64,000 nucleotides of DNA from Mantis religiosa (GCA_030765055.1 CM060955.1:103278201-103342200); one strand, 5' to 3'; positions 22,363 to 33,630 are shown, counted from the stretch's first letter. Numbers and translations: made by a program. Notes: generated from the sequence alone by a model not told the origin.

Positions 22363-23000
22363 CAACTGCACAGGTTTTCTTTGCATCGTTGGTGATAGCT
22401 TTCCTTTTCTCACGCATTTTCCATCCCTTTGTGAGGTCAAAGTCTCACCGAATATTATAGCATGATTAATGCGACTAACAGATTTTTGTGAAATACACAA
22501 TTGTGAATAAAGAGTTTCCTTCAAAAGACTCACAGTTACAACTACTTTCCTTGGGGATAAGTCAGCAGTTTTACCCATAACCTCACTTTTGAACCAATCT
22601 GTATGCTAAGGATAAGATACACGATGTTATCTGGCTTGACATTAATTAATAATAAATACTGACGATATATTAGCATAAAACACAATAAAGACAAATATTA
22701 ACAATCTTCAGTTACCACACTCACCAAATGAAAGCAATATCACCAAACAGTTGGATAAACAGTCATGAAGAAAATTGGCTGCTCTTAATTCAGAGCTACC
22801 ACCATATTACTACAAGCAAAAGAAAAATCCCCCAGCTATTATTAAGAGAGATATTTTATTGAATATGCTTTATGTTATAGCAAGGAAAGAATTACACAAA
22901 TTGAAATAGGTTACGGCGGTAAATAACTATTGTTTTGAATGTTAAACTGAAGCAAAGTAAAAAGAACATGAATGAGTCTCATTATTGGAACACGTCTGTA
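21840..23000 (-). mobile_element. Tc1-like transposon remnant
   Basis: Minus-strand transposase starts MGKTADLSPRK at 22578, followed by an HTH-like stretch (SQKSVSRINHAIIFGE) and KCVRKGKLSPTMQRKPVQLA. After a homopolymer it resumes in another frame with RRTETRIDLSNQLKQFG and AVRRKLCEAGLPGRRLRNP. Near 21950 it has the catalytic SDESMFEV block. At the right edge GAGTCTCATTATTGGAACA ends in GTCTG|TA (about 22970-23000), a plausible terminal repeat with a TA target. The left terminus is not visible, so the element is truncated or rearranged. Confidence 0.75.
22303..22360. repeat. poly-T tract, 58 nt, inside Tc1 transposase coding DNA
   Basis: An uninterrupted run of 58 T (A on the coding strand) sits between the QLA and RRTETRIDLSNQL segments of the Tc1 transposase. 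At that point the family normally has a lysine-rich stretch. It is therefore an expansion within coding DNA and not a retroposon tail. Confidence 0.85.
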
Positions 23001-23009
23001 TGATACATA

Positions 23010-23930
23010 GCAGACGTTTTATATGGATAATACTCTACATGAAAACACACACTTGAAAACGTTTTTACAAGTTTACGTTCTTTTTTCCTTTTATTTTCAT
23101 TTTTGTTTTTAATTCATGCAACGTCACTGAATATTTCCAGTGAAATGACGGTATTGAAAGTTTTCTAGAGAATCCCATATCCTTTCCACGTACTGTACAG
23201 GAGATATAGAATGTGATAAGCTTATTTTCTGTTATTTAAAAGGCAGAGAAGCTTAAGATGTCAGATATTTAAAATATTAACAGTTTTTTCAACATTGGAA
23301 AATAATTTGTAATAGTATTATCTCAACTAAGACCTAGAAAAACTCCCGGGATTTGCAAGTGAAAATACATAGTTATACATCTTCTATAAATTAAAGCCTC
23401 TCTCATGCACCCCTCTGACCGATTTAATGTGCGGAAAACAAGCATTTTGGATGTGAGCCAAATTAAAGCTCCAATACTGAAGGGATAATCTTTTTCTGGA
23501 AGAGCTATAACAAAATAGATAAAAGTATTAACAGATTTTTTATTAAGGGCGAGCTGCGGCCTGATCCAGTGTATGATGCTCTCAGTTTTATGAATACTGA
23601 GTCCTTAGCTGCAGCATATTGGTTTCTCCCGCAGTTTCTACTGCATCTGTGTCGATATTAAAAACGATAACCCTCTGACGAAAACCAAGTAATGTTTTGC
23701 GGCGACTAGCAACACTCCGATAAAACCTGCTTCTTCCCAAACACATTGGCGAATACAACCCAAGTATCATCTTAAATTGGATCTATATTAGCTCTTTGAT
23801 AGACATCCGATGGTTAATACAGGAATGCCCTTCAGAAGCAGCACGTACGCTTTTAAAGCCTATATGTTCTAGTGGTTAACCTGCTAACTTCTAAAACAAT
23901 GGATGTCTAACTGGCATGTAGGAGAGATGG
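23010..23930. other. no gene or element recognised
   Basis: AT-rich DNA with short frames only. Confidence 0.45.
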
Positions 23931-23949
23931 AGTTTATTATTATGTTTAA

Positions 23950-24423
23950 TTTATTTAACGTCCTCCAACATAGGTCGTATCGGATGAGGAATTAAATGGG
24001 AAAAACAGAGGATCCATAAAGCTTACAATTACCCGACATTAAAGTTGAAGTTAACCACTTGCGCGACATCCCTTAGAGGGCCAAGGCCTACCAACCCGAC
24101 TTCCGGCCTCACGCCCACTTACGCACGGTAGAGGTGGACGATCATCCAACCGATACGGGGAGGAGATGTGGTCAGCATCTCGGCATCCCCCAGCCGGAAT
24201 GTTGGTTTCCGTGACCAGGGCCGCTTACCTAGCGTAAGCTCCTCACTTTCCTCACGATGCTGAGTGGGCACCGGTCCTATACCCGGGACCTAAAATCCCC
24301 ACCACATGGGTGGGATCGAACTCGGGTCGCTTTCCGTGGCCAGGGAACAAGACACGCTGCCTTAGCCCAATACGCCACGGCGCAGGACAGTTACCCGACA
24401 TAAACGGACAGAAATAGTATTTA
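23950..24423 (-). repeat. SINE-1 remnant interrupted by SINE-3
   Basis: CGTCCTCCAACATAGGTCGT (from 23959) begins a SINE-1 3' half which stops at TTACCCGACAT (24029-24039). It resumes as a second TTACCCGACAT (24391-24401) after a 351-bp insertion. The remainder is lost at the mariner boundary at 24424. Confidence 0.75.
24040..24390 (-). mobile_element. tRNA-derived SINE-3 with target duplication
   Basis: The minus strand starts near 24390 with a tRNA-like head: CGCCGTGGCGTATTGGGCTA (A box) and CGAGTTCGATCCCACC (B box). The body is GC-rich and the 3' end is GTTAACTTCAACTTTA. An 11-bp duplication TTACCCGACAT, derived from the SINE-1 target, flanks it (24029-24039, 24391-24401). Confidence 0.85.
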
Positions 24424-24974
24424 GGAGGTACGTCCAGAAAGTAAGATCTGTTTGGTAATAAAATTAAATTTTGTAGAGATACAGAAAAATTATTTATTGC
24501 ACAAAATTCTGCAACTCTTAAACTACTTTGCCACATAACTACCGAAAGTTTGCAGGCATTTTGTCATAGCGAGGCATAAGTTTCTGTATACCTTCTTCAT
24601 AGAAGTTTGCCGCCTGTGTCTTCAACCAGTTGGAAACATTCTCCTACTTCTCTTCGTCATTGAAGTGTTGATCGCCAAGGAAAGATTTGAGATGCAAAAA
24701 CAGATGAAATTTCCTAGGAGCGAGGTTAGGGTTATACGGGGGATGGTCAAACACCTCCCAGTCAAATCCATGTAGGATGTTTTTCGTTGCATTTGCAGTG
24801 TGTGGTGGTGCGTTGTCGTGAAGAAACACAACACCTTTTGACAGCATTCCTCAGCGCTTATTCTGAATTGCGCGGCGCAATTTCCTAAGTGTCTCGCAAT
24901 AAACACCTGCTTGCATTGTTTGAACACGCGGTAAGAAATCAATGAGTAAGATGCCTTTCCTGTCCCAGAACACT

Positions 24975-25502
24975 TCCCGTATGGGGATTCGTCCCTTTCA
25001 GCTGCCAAAGTGCGGGCGCTGCGGACCCTTAGCACTCGTGGTACCTCTGATGTTACTAGAGGAACCTCGGGCCGAACAGCCGAGCCCCTTCTTCGGGAGT
25101 TGTTCGGATTGGGATGGATTCGAGGGGGCAGTGTGTTCCCGATACCCGTGGGAATCGGGTACGTCTTCGGACGGGGTTGAGGGAAGCCATTAATTCTCCC
25201 GGGTACTAGCCTGCAAAGCTAGTAGAAGGTGTTCTAGATCACCAGGCAGCCCCACTGAGGTTTATCGGTAGTCTTCACCTTGAGTGTTGACGCGCGTAAG
25301 TGGCGTATCCACTTCCATCCCGTCTTGAGTCCATAGGACCAGATGGGGGGCCTTGTTAGTCTCTAGGTCTTGCCCTATGGAAAGCCCCACGGAGGACGCC
25401 AAGCGCCCTTTGGGACAGCTCGGATAACTCCCTGGTTTAAGGAGGCCCGGGTCCAGTTCCTACGGGTTCAGGACTAATGGGAGTAGAGCCTCTGGGCTAA
25501 AC
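24975..25502 (+). mobile_element. GC-rich retroposon, copy A
   Basis: A 528-bp copy starting TCCCGTATGGGG and ending GAGTAGAGCCTCTGGGCTAA, flanked by TGTCCCAGAACACT on both sides (24961-24974 and 25503-25516). Contains AAGTGGCGTATCCACTT. The target lies in the mariner transposase sequence. Confidence 0.9.
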
Positions 25503-25516
25503 TGTCCCAGAACACT

Positions 25517-26039
25517 CCCTGTAGGGGAGGGGATCCGTCCCCTTCAGCAGCCAAAGTGTGGGCGCTGCGGATCCTTAGCACTCGTGGTACTCTGACGTTA
25601 CTAGAGGAACCTCGGGCCGAACGTACCGAGCCCCTCCCGTAAGGGAGTTGTTCGGATTGGGTTGGAATCGAGGGGGCAGTGTGTTCCCGACACCCACGGG
25701 TGAATGGGTAATTCCGGCCAGGCTACGGCCGCCTGGAGGTGGTAGAAGGTTGCCTGAATAGTCCCGGGTACTAGCCTGCAGAGCTAGTAGAAGGTGTGCT
25801 AGATCACCATTCGGCCCCACCGATATTATCGGTAGTCTTCCCTGCGCTGTTGACGCGGGCAAGTGGCGTATCCACTTACATCCCGTCTTGACGTTGTGCT
25901 GAGCGGGGGGGCTTTTTAGACTCAAGGTATTGCCCTATGGAAAGAGCCCCGGAGTTTCCATCGCTCCCGGGTAGAATGAGTCCCGGGTCCTTGGTCCTAT
26001 GGGTCCAGGACTAATGGGAGTAGGGACTCTGTACTTACA
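25517..26039 (+). mobile_element. GC-rich retroposon, copy B (tandem with A)
   Basis: A 523-bp copy in the same orientation as A, starting CCCTGTAGGGGAGGGG and flanked by the second and third copies of TGTCCCAGAACACT (25503-25516 and 26040-26053). A and B differ at many positions, so this is not a recent unequal duplication of a single copy. Confidence 0.9.
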
Positions 26040-26789
26040 TGTCCCAGAACACTGAGCACATCATTTTTCGAGGTGTCTAAATTTATTTCGGCTTAACCTA
26101 TGCTGGGGATTAGGTAAGCCTCTATTCCAATTATTGACGCTTACTTTCAGGGGTGTCGTAAGAAACCCAAGTTTCATCTCCTGTGACTATCTGTGTCAGA
26201 AATTCTTCGCCGCCTTCATCATAACGGTTCAAAAATTGAAGTGCACTACCCATCCGTTTTGCTTTGAGTCGCGCAGTAAGAATCTTTAGCACCCAACGTG
26301 AGCAAAGTTTACGAAATTTCAGTTTTTCGGTATCAATTTCATGAACTAGTGATTGTGAGATTTGGGGAAATTCCATAGCGAGAGCACTAATTGTAAACTT
26401 GTTGTTTTCCTGGTTCTTGTCATCAATCGAGTGAACCAGTTCTTCTGTAACCAAATTTAAGACGCCTACTTCGTTATTCATCGTGCACTTCTCACCATTG
26501 TATCACTCATAGCAAACATCGCCAATTTGCTGATAAATTTCAATTGGTTTTACTTTCCTAGCAATCAGAAAACGAATCAGAGATCTGATTTCACAATCAG
26601 CGGGATTTTTAATCAACAGCAACGTGGTAAACAAGAACTGCAAAGCGTACGTGACTGACAGCGATCTGACAATGGCGTACGTTTCTTCTCCTTGATACAG
26701 ATCATCTACCACGCATGTACGGAACTACGATCGCAGCGTTACAGCGAAGATAAATTGAAACAAAGCTTACTTTCTGGACGCCCCTTGTA

Positions 26790-27690
26790 TATTCAAACAC
26801 AGCTTGAAATCCTTGGATTTGGAATTTGTTTAACTGATTGTGTTCACCCATAAATTAGTCTTAATATAGACACAAGAAAATAACTCCGGGTACAAAGTTC
26901 TTAAGAGTGATATATAGCCTTAAACTTCAAGCACTATACTTAAATCACTATCACCACAAAGAATGCAAAATGCAGGGCAATTATCTCGATCTAATAAATA
27001 AGAACCGATGAGGTAGTATATAGGTCTGTTACCAATAGAGGGTGAGAGGGGGCATAAAAGCAACAGCATGTAAAGAAAATTTAAATCGGAGGACTAATAA
27101 ACCAATTAATTAATTAATTAGCTAATTAGAGTCAAATTGAAAAAGCCAATGGGATTTGACCCAGGGATCTCAATCTTAAATTAAAATTGTCTGGTTTTGT
27201 TTTGTGATAAGCAGATTATTCTAATACAGAAATAAGTTGTCCAGATATTGTAAATATATCCGAATTTTTAAGCGGTTGGTATAAAAAGTGGTAAATTATT
27301 TTCAGCCAGTCCAAATGTCACGAGAGATAGATTGATTGTACAATAAAATTTTTAACTTTTCTGATGCCTGAAATGAAAATATGTAATTAATATTGAGGTC
27401 TCCTAAATTAGAATTTCAAGTCACACATTTCCTACCACATACATTTACATTGGCTGCCATATTCAATAATTTGGTTAAAATTTGATATTCTTAATGAACG
27501 TAATTAGTGATCCAAACTTTCACTACATTCAGATTTCAAAGGTACAAATTTTATTGAAAAGGATGTGGTAAAAAAACGTAAACCAACTTGAAAAAATAAT
27601 TGAAACATTTAATATAAATTTTAAATTTTAGAAACTTTAATTTTTAGAATTTTTTTCTGAAAGACCTTTTTTGGTTAGGCTTGTTACACT
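26790..27690. other. no gene recognised
   Basis: AT-rich; contains a short TTAA repeat at about 27105-27126. Nothing else supported. Confidence 0.45.
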
Positions 27691-27699
27691 CAGAGTATA

Positions 27700-28240
27700 G
27701 AAACTAACAGTAGTCGCCAAATATGTGAGGAGAAAATTTTGCTGCTTATCACCTTTCCATTTGTGATATTTGTTGATTAGATCTATCTCCATGCTCATCG
27801 CTGACCATTCCCAGTTAGAAGCTAAAATAGGACAGCAGGAAATAAATTTTCAAGGACAAATTGCACCTCATCACCCTGTATGCCCTTAAAAATATTCTGT
27901 AACTTCGGTGTAGTCATCTGCTCCGTAATTTCCCAGTAATTTTGAACATATGCCTTTGAATGCACACCATGCTACGTTTTCTGTTTCGATGTGTTTTTCC
28001 CCGAACATAGTTCCGGGTGGATTTCCCGGATTTGACGACCAATAAAAAGTGCCCTCCTTTACTTTTCCTTCACTTAACCTGGGAAATTTGTTTCTTCATT
28101 AGGCCCAGCTTTATATGGAGTGGTGTAATAGCATTTTCTAAGAATCTACAACTGGGTGAAACTTTACTCTTTTCTTACTTGGTACTAAACTTTGTCTTAA
28201 AGGTCACTCCATTTTTTTATGATTAATTCTGACGCGAGAG
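27700..28240 (-). pseudogene. remnant of an uncharacterised arthropod transposon-associated protein
   Basis: Minus-strand frames, with shifts, read FLENAITPLHIKLGLMKK, VKEGTFYWS, ENVAWCAFKGICSKLLGNY and LGMVSDEHGDRSNQQISQ. These match in order a protein I recall as widely scattered in arthropod genomes, whose typical blocks are PPLHIKLGLMKQFVK, KLKEGIF.GP.IR and LGAVSDEHGERFHQDI. I do not know its biochemical role; its dispersed copies suggest a transposon. Several stops: dead. Confidence 0.5.
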
Positions 28241-28249
28241 TTCCACTCA

Positions 28250-29640
28250 CAAAAACAATATTGCCTATATACCCGTTATATTCCAGTTAATTGAGCTATA
28301 ACTTTCAAATTTCCACATATTGCCATTCATAATCATAACTTACTGCTTCTAGAAGGATATCCATGTTTCTGTACGTTTCTTATATATGTATGCCAAAAGC
28401 CACTGGTACCGAAGGGTAAATATTACCATTGTGGAACAATACACCTTTTACACTTGACTTTCAATAGTCGATAAATAAGCACCACTCATCTGGAATATGT
28501 TCTCTGCCTAGCTAGTGCCTAAGTTTCTTCACATTGTTCCAATAAATAATATTATCCTTTTTGGAAAAAAATATGTCAATAAGCTATGTTGACGTTTGTT
28601 GTAAATAAATTTATTCTTTGGCACCCGTTTGAACCAGATGCTAATAATTCAGAGTGGGCTTGTGGGTGATTTCAATCTCTGACAAGCTCATTTAATTTTG
28701 TGTTTTAAATTATGCTTTTGTTTTTATTTCACGAATTCAGAATCACAGTCGGGAGGAAAGAGGTAGTGGAACAGGAAATGTCTGTCATCCGATAACTTCC
28801 ACTAGCGTCTACCTGCCAGATTATCTTATGTTTACATGCAATATACTGTTTCCAATGAATGACTTAACACGTGGAAGCATACTCTAAGTATGGTCTCACT
28901 AACCCGACATGTTTGAAAATTAATAAGGATCAGGAATTCCTATATTCAAAAAGGTCTAAATAGCATGATTAAGGAAACAGGCATAAGCATTTTCAAAGTT
29001 GATTGTTTTCAACTAATTCTTTATACTGCCAAGATTCCAAATATAACAATGTACCCTTTTCTTTTCCTTACCAAGTGTTAACAATTAGGTTTAGTACATG
29101 CCAATTGAATGTCTTGGCCTCAGATTACAAATGGTTATTTCTTTAAATACACTGAAGGCCATTGCGGTTTCTTTTTATGTTCTATGTGCCCTAAATCCTC
29201 GGAATTTGCCTTAAATGACCCGAGAGAACACAGGGAAAAAATTGGAATAAACATTCAGAAGACGTGTCCAAATCTTACATGTTGAAACGAAGTCAAACAG
29301 TGTTGTCCCAATGTTCCTACCTACGAAGTGTCGAAGAGAAGGTTGTAATGTTGAGCCTCCGAAATCCCAGTCCAAAGTCCTTTTCCTGTCCACGATCCTC
29401 TCAGACGAAACGTCGGAGCCCGTACCTCCCGGCGCTGCGTTATTTAATTGTCGATCTTGCTCCCTCTACCAGCGGCACTAACGCTACCTAGCACTCAGCG
29501 GCAGCACTCGTAGAAGACTCGTAACTAGGCAGCACGGCCGATAATGTAACGAGCTCGAGATGAGCAACACAGCTCGGATGCTGAGGAAAGCAATAGTTAC
29601 ACAAGGTAGATGAATCTGTGGGTGGAGGTGGGTACAGCAG
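28250..29640. other. unassigned; GC/CpG-richer patch at 29380-29600
   Basis: Most of it is AT-rich with nothing recognised. From about 29380 to 29600 base composition shifts to GC-rich with many CpG. A minus-strand frame at 29393-29211 crosses CGTAG|GTAGGA, a possible donor. It could be a promoter/first-exon region, but no TATA/initiator pair convinced me. Confidence 0.3.
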
Positions 29641-29641
29641 T

Positions 29642-30390
29642 CAGACCTGAATAGGTAAATTAAGTCCCTTTTTAATACTACAGCGTAAATTGTGTCCCTC
29701 TTAAACTTTCAGGGTAGGTAAATTGAGTTCCTCCTAAAACTCAATTTACCTATCCCCAGACTTCGTTTCGGTATATTGAGTCCCTTTTGTTTATTACAAG
29801 GGAAATTGAGTCTCTCATAAACTATCAAGGCAGGAAAATTGACTCCCTGGGCCCGTAATTACTACACAATTTCCCCTCACGCTTTGTGCAGACTTGGGAC
29901 TGCTCAACCATTTAGCAGGTTGGTGTGGTTAAACATTTTGTCATCTTAAAATCATTCGTACGACCAAACTGTAATAGTTTTGTCAATTAGGTAAAAATTT
30001 AAAAGAACCTTTCACAAGGTCAAAACTAAGTATGTCCTTAATAGTAAACTTCGCCATGCGCCCTTAAAAATGCTTTTTTTTTCATTTTTTGTTCTGTTTA
30101 TTCCTGTACTGATCATACACATCTGACTGGTTACAAGTCAAAACGTCAATGAAGTTGTAAATGCTTGGGCATGAAGTTGAAAATAAGCCATTTAATTTGG
30201 CATGGAAAGATTCACAGCTATGAGTTTGCGATTTCTGGTAGCTGTGAAATCAGCCCAAACAGCAGGGGAAAACATAGCGGACTCAAATTAGTACATGGAC
30301 TACAAAGCCAAGGACTCAACTTACAGCTTACATAATTATAAGCAACTAATTATGGACTCAATTTGCCTATACCTATCAGACCACGCCTGA
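29642..30390 (-). mobile_element. MULE-type DNA transposon remnant with repeated termini
   Basis: The left end ATAGGTAAATTAAGTCC is mirrored by GGTATAGGCAAATTGAGTCC (reverse complement) at the right end near 30345-30380. Inside the left end, a degenerate unit (G)TAAATTGAGTCCCT recurs about six times (29654-29850). The minus-strand interior encodes FSPAVWADFTATR, then after a shift CESFHAKLNGLFSTSCPSIY and NFIDVLTCNQSDVYDQYRN (about 30100-30285). This resembles the C-terminal part of MULE-like transposases (C.SFH..LN). No 8-9 bp target duplication was found. Confidence 0.6.
29710..29756. repeat. perfect hairpin in the MULE terminus
   Basis: GGTAGGTAAATTGAGTT and AACTCAATTTACCTATCC form an almost perfect inverted repeat around an 8-nt loop, built from the same unit that recurs across the element end. 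Confidence 0.85.
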
Positions 30391-30546
30391 AGTGACGGCC
30401 CGGCGAGTATTAGAAAAAAGCGTAATTGCATCACTGAACAAAAGCCTTAGTATGTGATACGAAAAAAACTGGAAGGTATTTTAAAATTCAGCGCACATAA
30501 TGACACAGATATTTCATAGTTTCAAGTTTTGGAATTTTTTATTAAA

Positions 30547-31232
30547 TAGTGCGATCCACATAACCCTGAACCATTTCAACAGGCCATAACTTTTGAACCA
30601 ATAATAGTACAAACGTGCAACTCTGATAGAATATAATACACAATTGGGAGATTACATTACACTGTATACATATCAGAGAACATGTTGGAAGTGTCCACCA
30701 GCATCTATACATGTTTACACTCGTCTCACCACATTCTCTCAAGTTTTACGGAGAATATTCTCACCAAAGTTACTTATTTCGGTTATAATGGATTCCTTGA
30801 GAACTTCAGTTGTCCGTGGCCTATTCTTGTACACTCTATTTTTATACTCCCACAAGGAAAAATCCAGTGAGGTTAGGTCAGAGGATCTGGGGGACCACAG
30901 AACTTTGAGATTATTCGATTATCAAAGAAATTGGTTTCGAGTTCCATAGTGCCATTAGATGTATGGCACTTGCTGCATCTTCTCTGAATTCGATATCATC
31001 CAGCTGCTCCATAAATGTTTTTAAGTTACCCATATAAACTTCAGTGTTTACAAATGGGACCAAGATCCACAGGTGCTGGTGGAGGACACTTCCAACATTT
31101 TCTCTGAGATGTAAATAGTGTAATGTAATCACCCAATTGTTTATTATATTCTTTCAAAGTGCATGAGTGTACTCTTATTGGTTCAGAAGTTTGGGCCTAT
31201 TGAAATGGTTCAGGTTTATATGCATTGCACTG
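30547..31232 (-). mobile_element. IS630/Tc1-type transposon, copy 2, deleted
   Basis: Inverted ends match copy 1 (GTGCGATCC...CTGAACCATTTCAAC at the left; its complement ending GCACTG at 31232, followed by TA). The minus-strand interior encodes the C-terminal DDE part: ASAIHLMALWN region, PPRSSDLTSLDFSLW and YKNRVYKNRPRTTEVLKESI (about 30790-31000). The first half of the transposase is missing, which explains the ~690-bp size. Confidence 0.85.
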
Positions 31233-31239
31233 TACAGTG

Positions 31240-32690
31240 TAATCTATTGACTGCCATAATTTTGGCTTAATTTCCATGTCTGCTTATTAAGGAATGTTTG
31301 AGATAATATAGTTGTTGTGCATGTTTGCTGTGCAGGCAACACATTTCTTTCATGTACTTGCCTCTAAACTGTCAAGTTACTAATCATGTTTTACTGAGCT
31401 AGCTATCTCTGCATGTCTAGATGAATCAGAGTAGAATTTGTAAAGAGAGACCATTTCTTACTCCTTTTTTCCATAAAACGCCCAGTATTTTACTATTATC
31501 TCGTTGGATTTGTTTCAATTGATAATGCTAGATGGAAATTTCACAGTGGGGACACTCACATCAAGAATAACAATTCATCTTTTTTCTCTCATAAGGGTAG
31601 AAATATTAAACAAATACCTTCCGCACTGTATAAGGGAGAAGCGAGTTTGAGCAACAAGTAAAACGGAAATTACTATCTTTTTGAAAGGAGTAGGTACGCG
31701 GCGCATAAATTTTACTTACTCAGCACCAAGATCTTGTCTTTCGCACACGTCCCTGCCATTTGGCAAATTGAATATCTTGCTTGTTATCCTAACTGGAACG
31801 TAACGAAGTCTCTTTTTGTGCTGATCTGCAAGTAATTTTAGTACATTCCCCTGGGAGGAAACGCTCTCAAATCGACAAGCACGTAGCCGGAGTTTATTTT
31901 TTTGTTATGCTAGAGCTGTGTAGTGAAGCAGATGCTAATAAACTGACTTTTTATTTTGTAATTCATGCGTTTGCATTCCTATACGCTTGAGAAATTCCCT
32001 TGTTTATTTATTTCATCTATCCATTTACCACGCGTAAGAATTTTCTTCCATTTTGCAGCTGTTAAAGAGTTTACCTATATGTTATAACACAAGTATCTTT
32101 ATTACTAGAACAGTTTCTACTTTTTTTTCCTTACTACTACTTAACAAATAAGTAGATAAGAATTGTGTTCATCCATTAATTTATATGGGAATTTTTCTGA
32201 ACTTACAGGTTTCCGTATGTTTCTGTGAACGCATAAAGAAAAAATGAACTGTACGAGAAAAACTGTATGTGATAATTAGCTTTAGTATATGATGGAGGGT
32301 ATTATGAAATACCATTTATGTTTTAACGCGTTTTAAAATAAAAACCGACAAGTCATAATGGAGTACATTCTATATCTGTGATGAACCTTCACTTGTAAAA
32401 AACGCGGATGTTGATTTTGTTGTTATAAAACAATATTAGAAAACTTTTACAAATGCAGGTTAATATAAAATAGGTATTACGGAATTGGTGGTTTAAAATA
32501 TGGAAAAATTAATTAGATTTCATAAAATACGAAACATGATTGATTTAAAATGTTGCTGCGTGTATAGGCTCAGCAAAATCTGGAAATTACTATAATCATT
32601 ATTATGTAACATTTATTTCCGGTGCCTTCAGTATAGGCAAAGCTGTTAAGTTTAAATTCTGCTGACTGGCAAAACATGTACTTTGGACTG
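31240..32690. other. no gene or element recognised
   Basis: AT-rich DNA without supported features. Confidence 0.45.
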
Positions 32691-32692
32691 GT

Positions 32693-32860
32693 GAATCACA
32701 CATTCTGCTGGTCAAGGGAAATAATGCACAGGTTGCCTGTAACAGGCCTCAACATGTTCTCCATGTTGTAAACAATGAATCACACATCCTGCTGATCAAG
32801 GGAAATAATGCTTAGGTGGTCAGTAACAGGTCTAAACATGTACTTAATGATATAAACAAT
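32693..32860. repeat. 84-bp direct tandem duplication
   Basis: Two adjacent 84-bp units (32693-32776 and 32777-32860) both start GAATCACACAT, contain CAAGGGAAATAATGC and end AAACAAT. They differ at many sites. A partial further echo (AAAACATGTACTTTGG) lies just upstream. Confidence 0.85.
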
Positions 32861-32869
32861 GACTGCACA

Positions 32870-33630
32870 ATATGGTGCAAGAGTTGGGAGGAAATTAACA
32901 GCTGGCGTGGCAATCGCTGAGTTGGCTTTTAGGTAGGACCCCTATTTAAGCTTGGTTGAGTTAGCACCCGCGGGACTTGACAGAGAGATTTGAGAGGGGA
33001 CTTGCTGATGGTCTCTATAAAAATTAACAAGAGTTTATTTTAAAGTGCTAGTACGAGTAAGATCGCCAGCAGGGTGCACCTTACCGTACATCTCTTGCCA
33101 GTTGCACAAGGTTCAGCCATACAAACAGCGCTTCTCTTAAGGTATAGTTGCATTATCTTATAATGTATTTAAATGTTACTAAAGCGCCCCTGATCTCATC
33201 CAGATCCAGGGAGTGCCCTGTGGTAACACTAGGTATCTCTGAAATACAGTTACTTTGTTCATTTTGGAATAGATGTTTTTTCTGCTCTACCTTATCCATA
33301 GCTACGCTCCCAGTTACATGCAATTAAAGGTTAAAACTCCTTACCTTTTAAACCACTACAACATCTAGTAGCTTTGTCATGCAGCAAATGATCTGCACCG
33401 GGTTCCAAATCCTGTACCTTTGCACCTCTCGCAATTCCTATCAACCCCCCCCAAAAAAAAACCGTCATGTAACAATATACAAAACGTTTGTTCAAGATCT
33501 TCTAGGGAAATAATCCAGGTGAAAAGCCGATTAGACGTCGAGTTTCGGAAGCTTACATTGCTTCCATCATCAGGATACGTTTAACAAATGTTACAACACA
33601 ATTATAACGTCGTAATGTTAAGAAGCACAG
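32870..33630. other. unassigned
   Basis: A slightly GC-richer stretch (32900-33230) contains CTATTTAAG and CTCTATAAAA motifs and might be part of an LTR or a 3' end. No match within the window was found, so I leave it unnamed. Confidence 0.3.

Larger units (their letters stand above)
24640..26640 (-). pseudogene. mariner transposase, dead and interrupted
   Basis: Minus-strand pieces in order: KNPADCEIRSLIRFL (N-terminal HTH region, about 26600), then a shift, then LVTEELVHSIDDKNQ..FTISALAMEFPQIS and RWVLKILTARLK, then TGDETWVSYDTPESK. The retroposon pair follows, and then FLHDNAPPH and HPPYNPNLAPRKFHLF. The last block normally reads APSD, so the third catalytic aspartate is replaced. Together with frameshifts and the insertion this is clearly inactive. 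Confidence 0.9.
24424..26787 (-). mobile_element. mariner element carrying two GC-rich retroposons
   Basis: Inverted termini share ACGTCCAGAAAGTAAG / GCGTCCAGAAAGTAAG at the left and right ends. TA lies outside at 24422-24423 and 26788-26789. Subtracting the 1,079-bp insert leaves about 1,285 bp, a normal mariner length. Confidence 0.92.
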
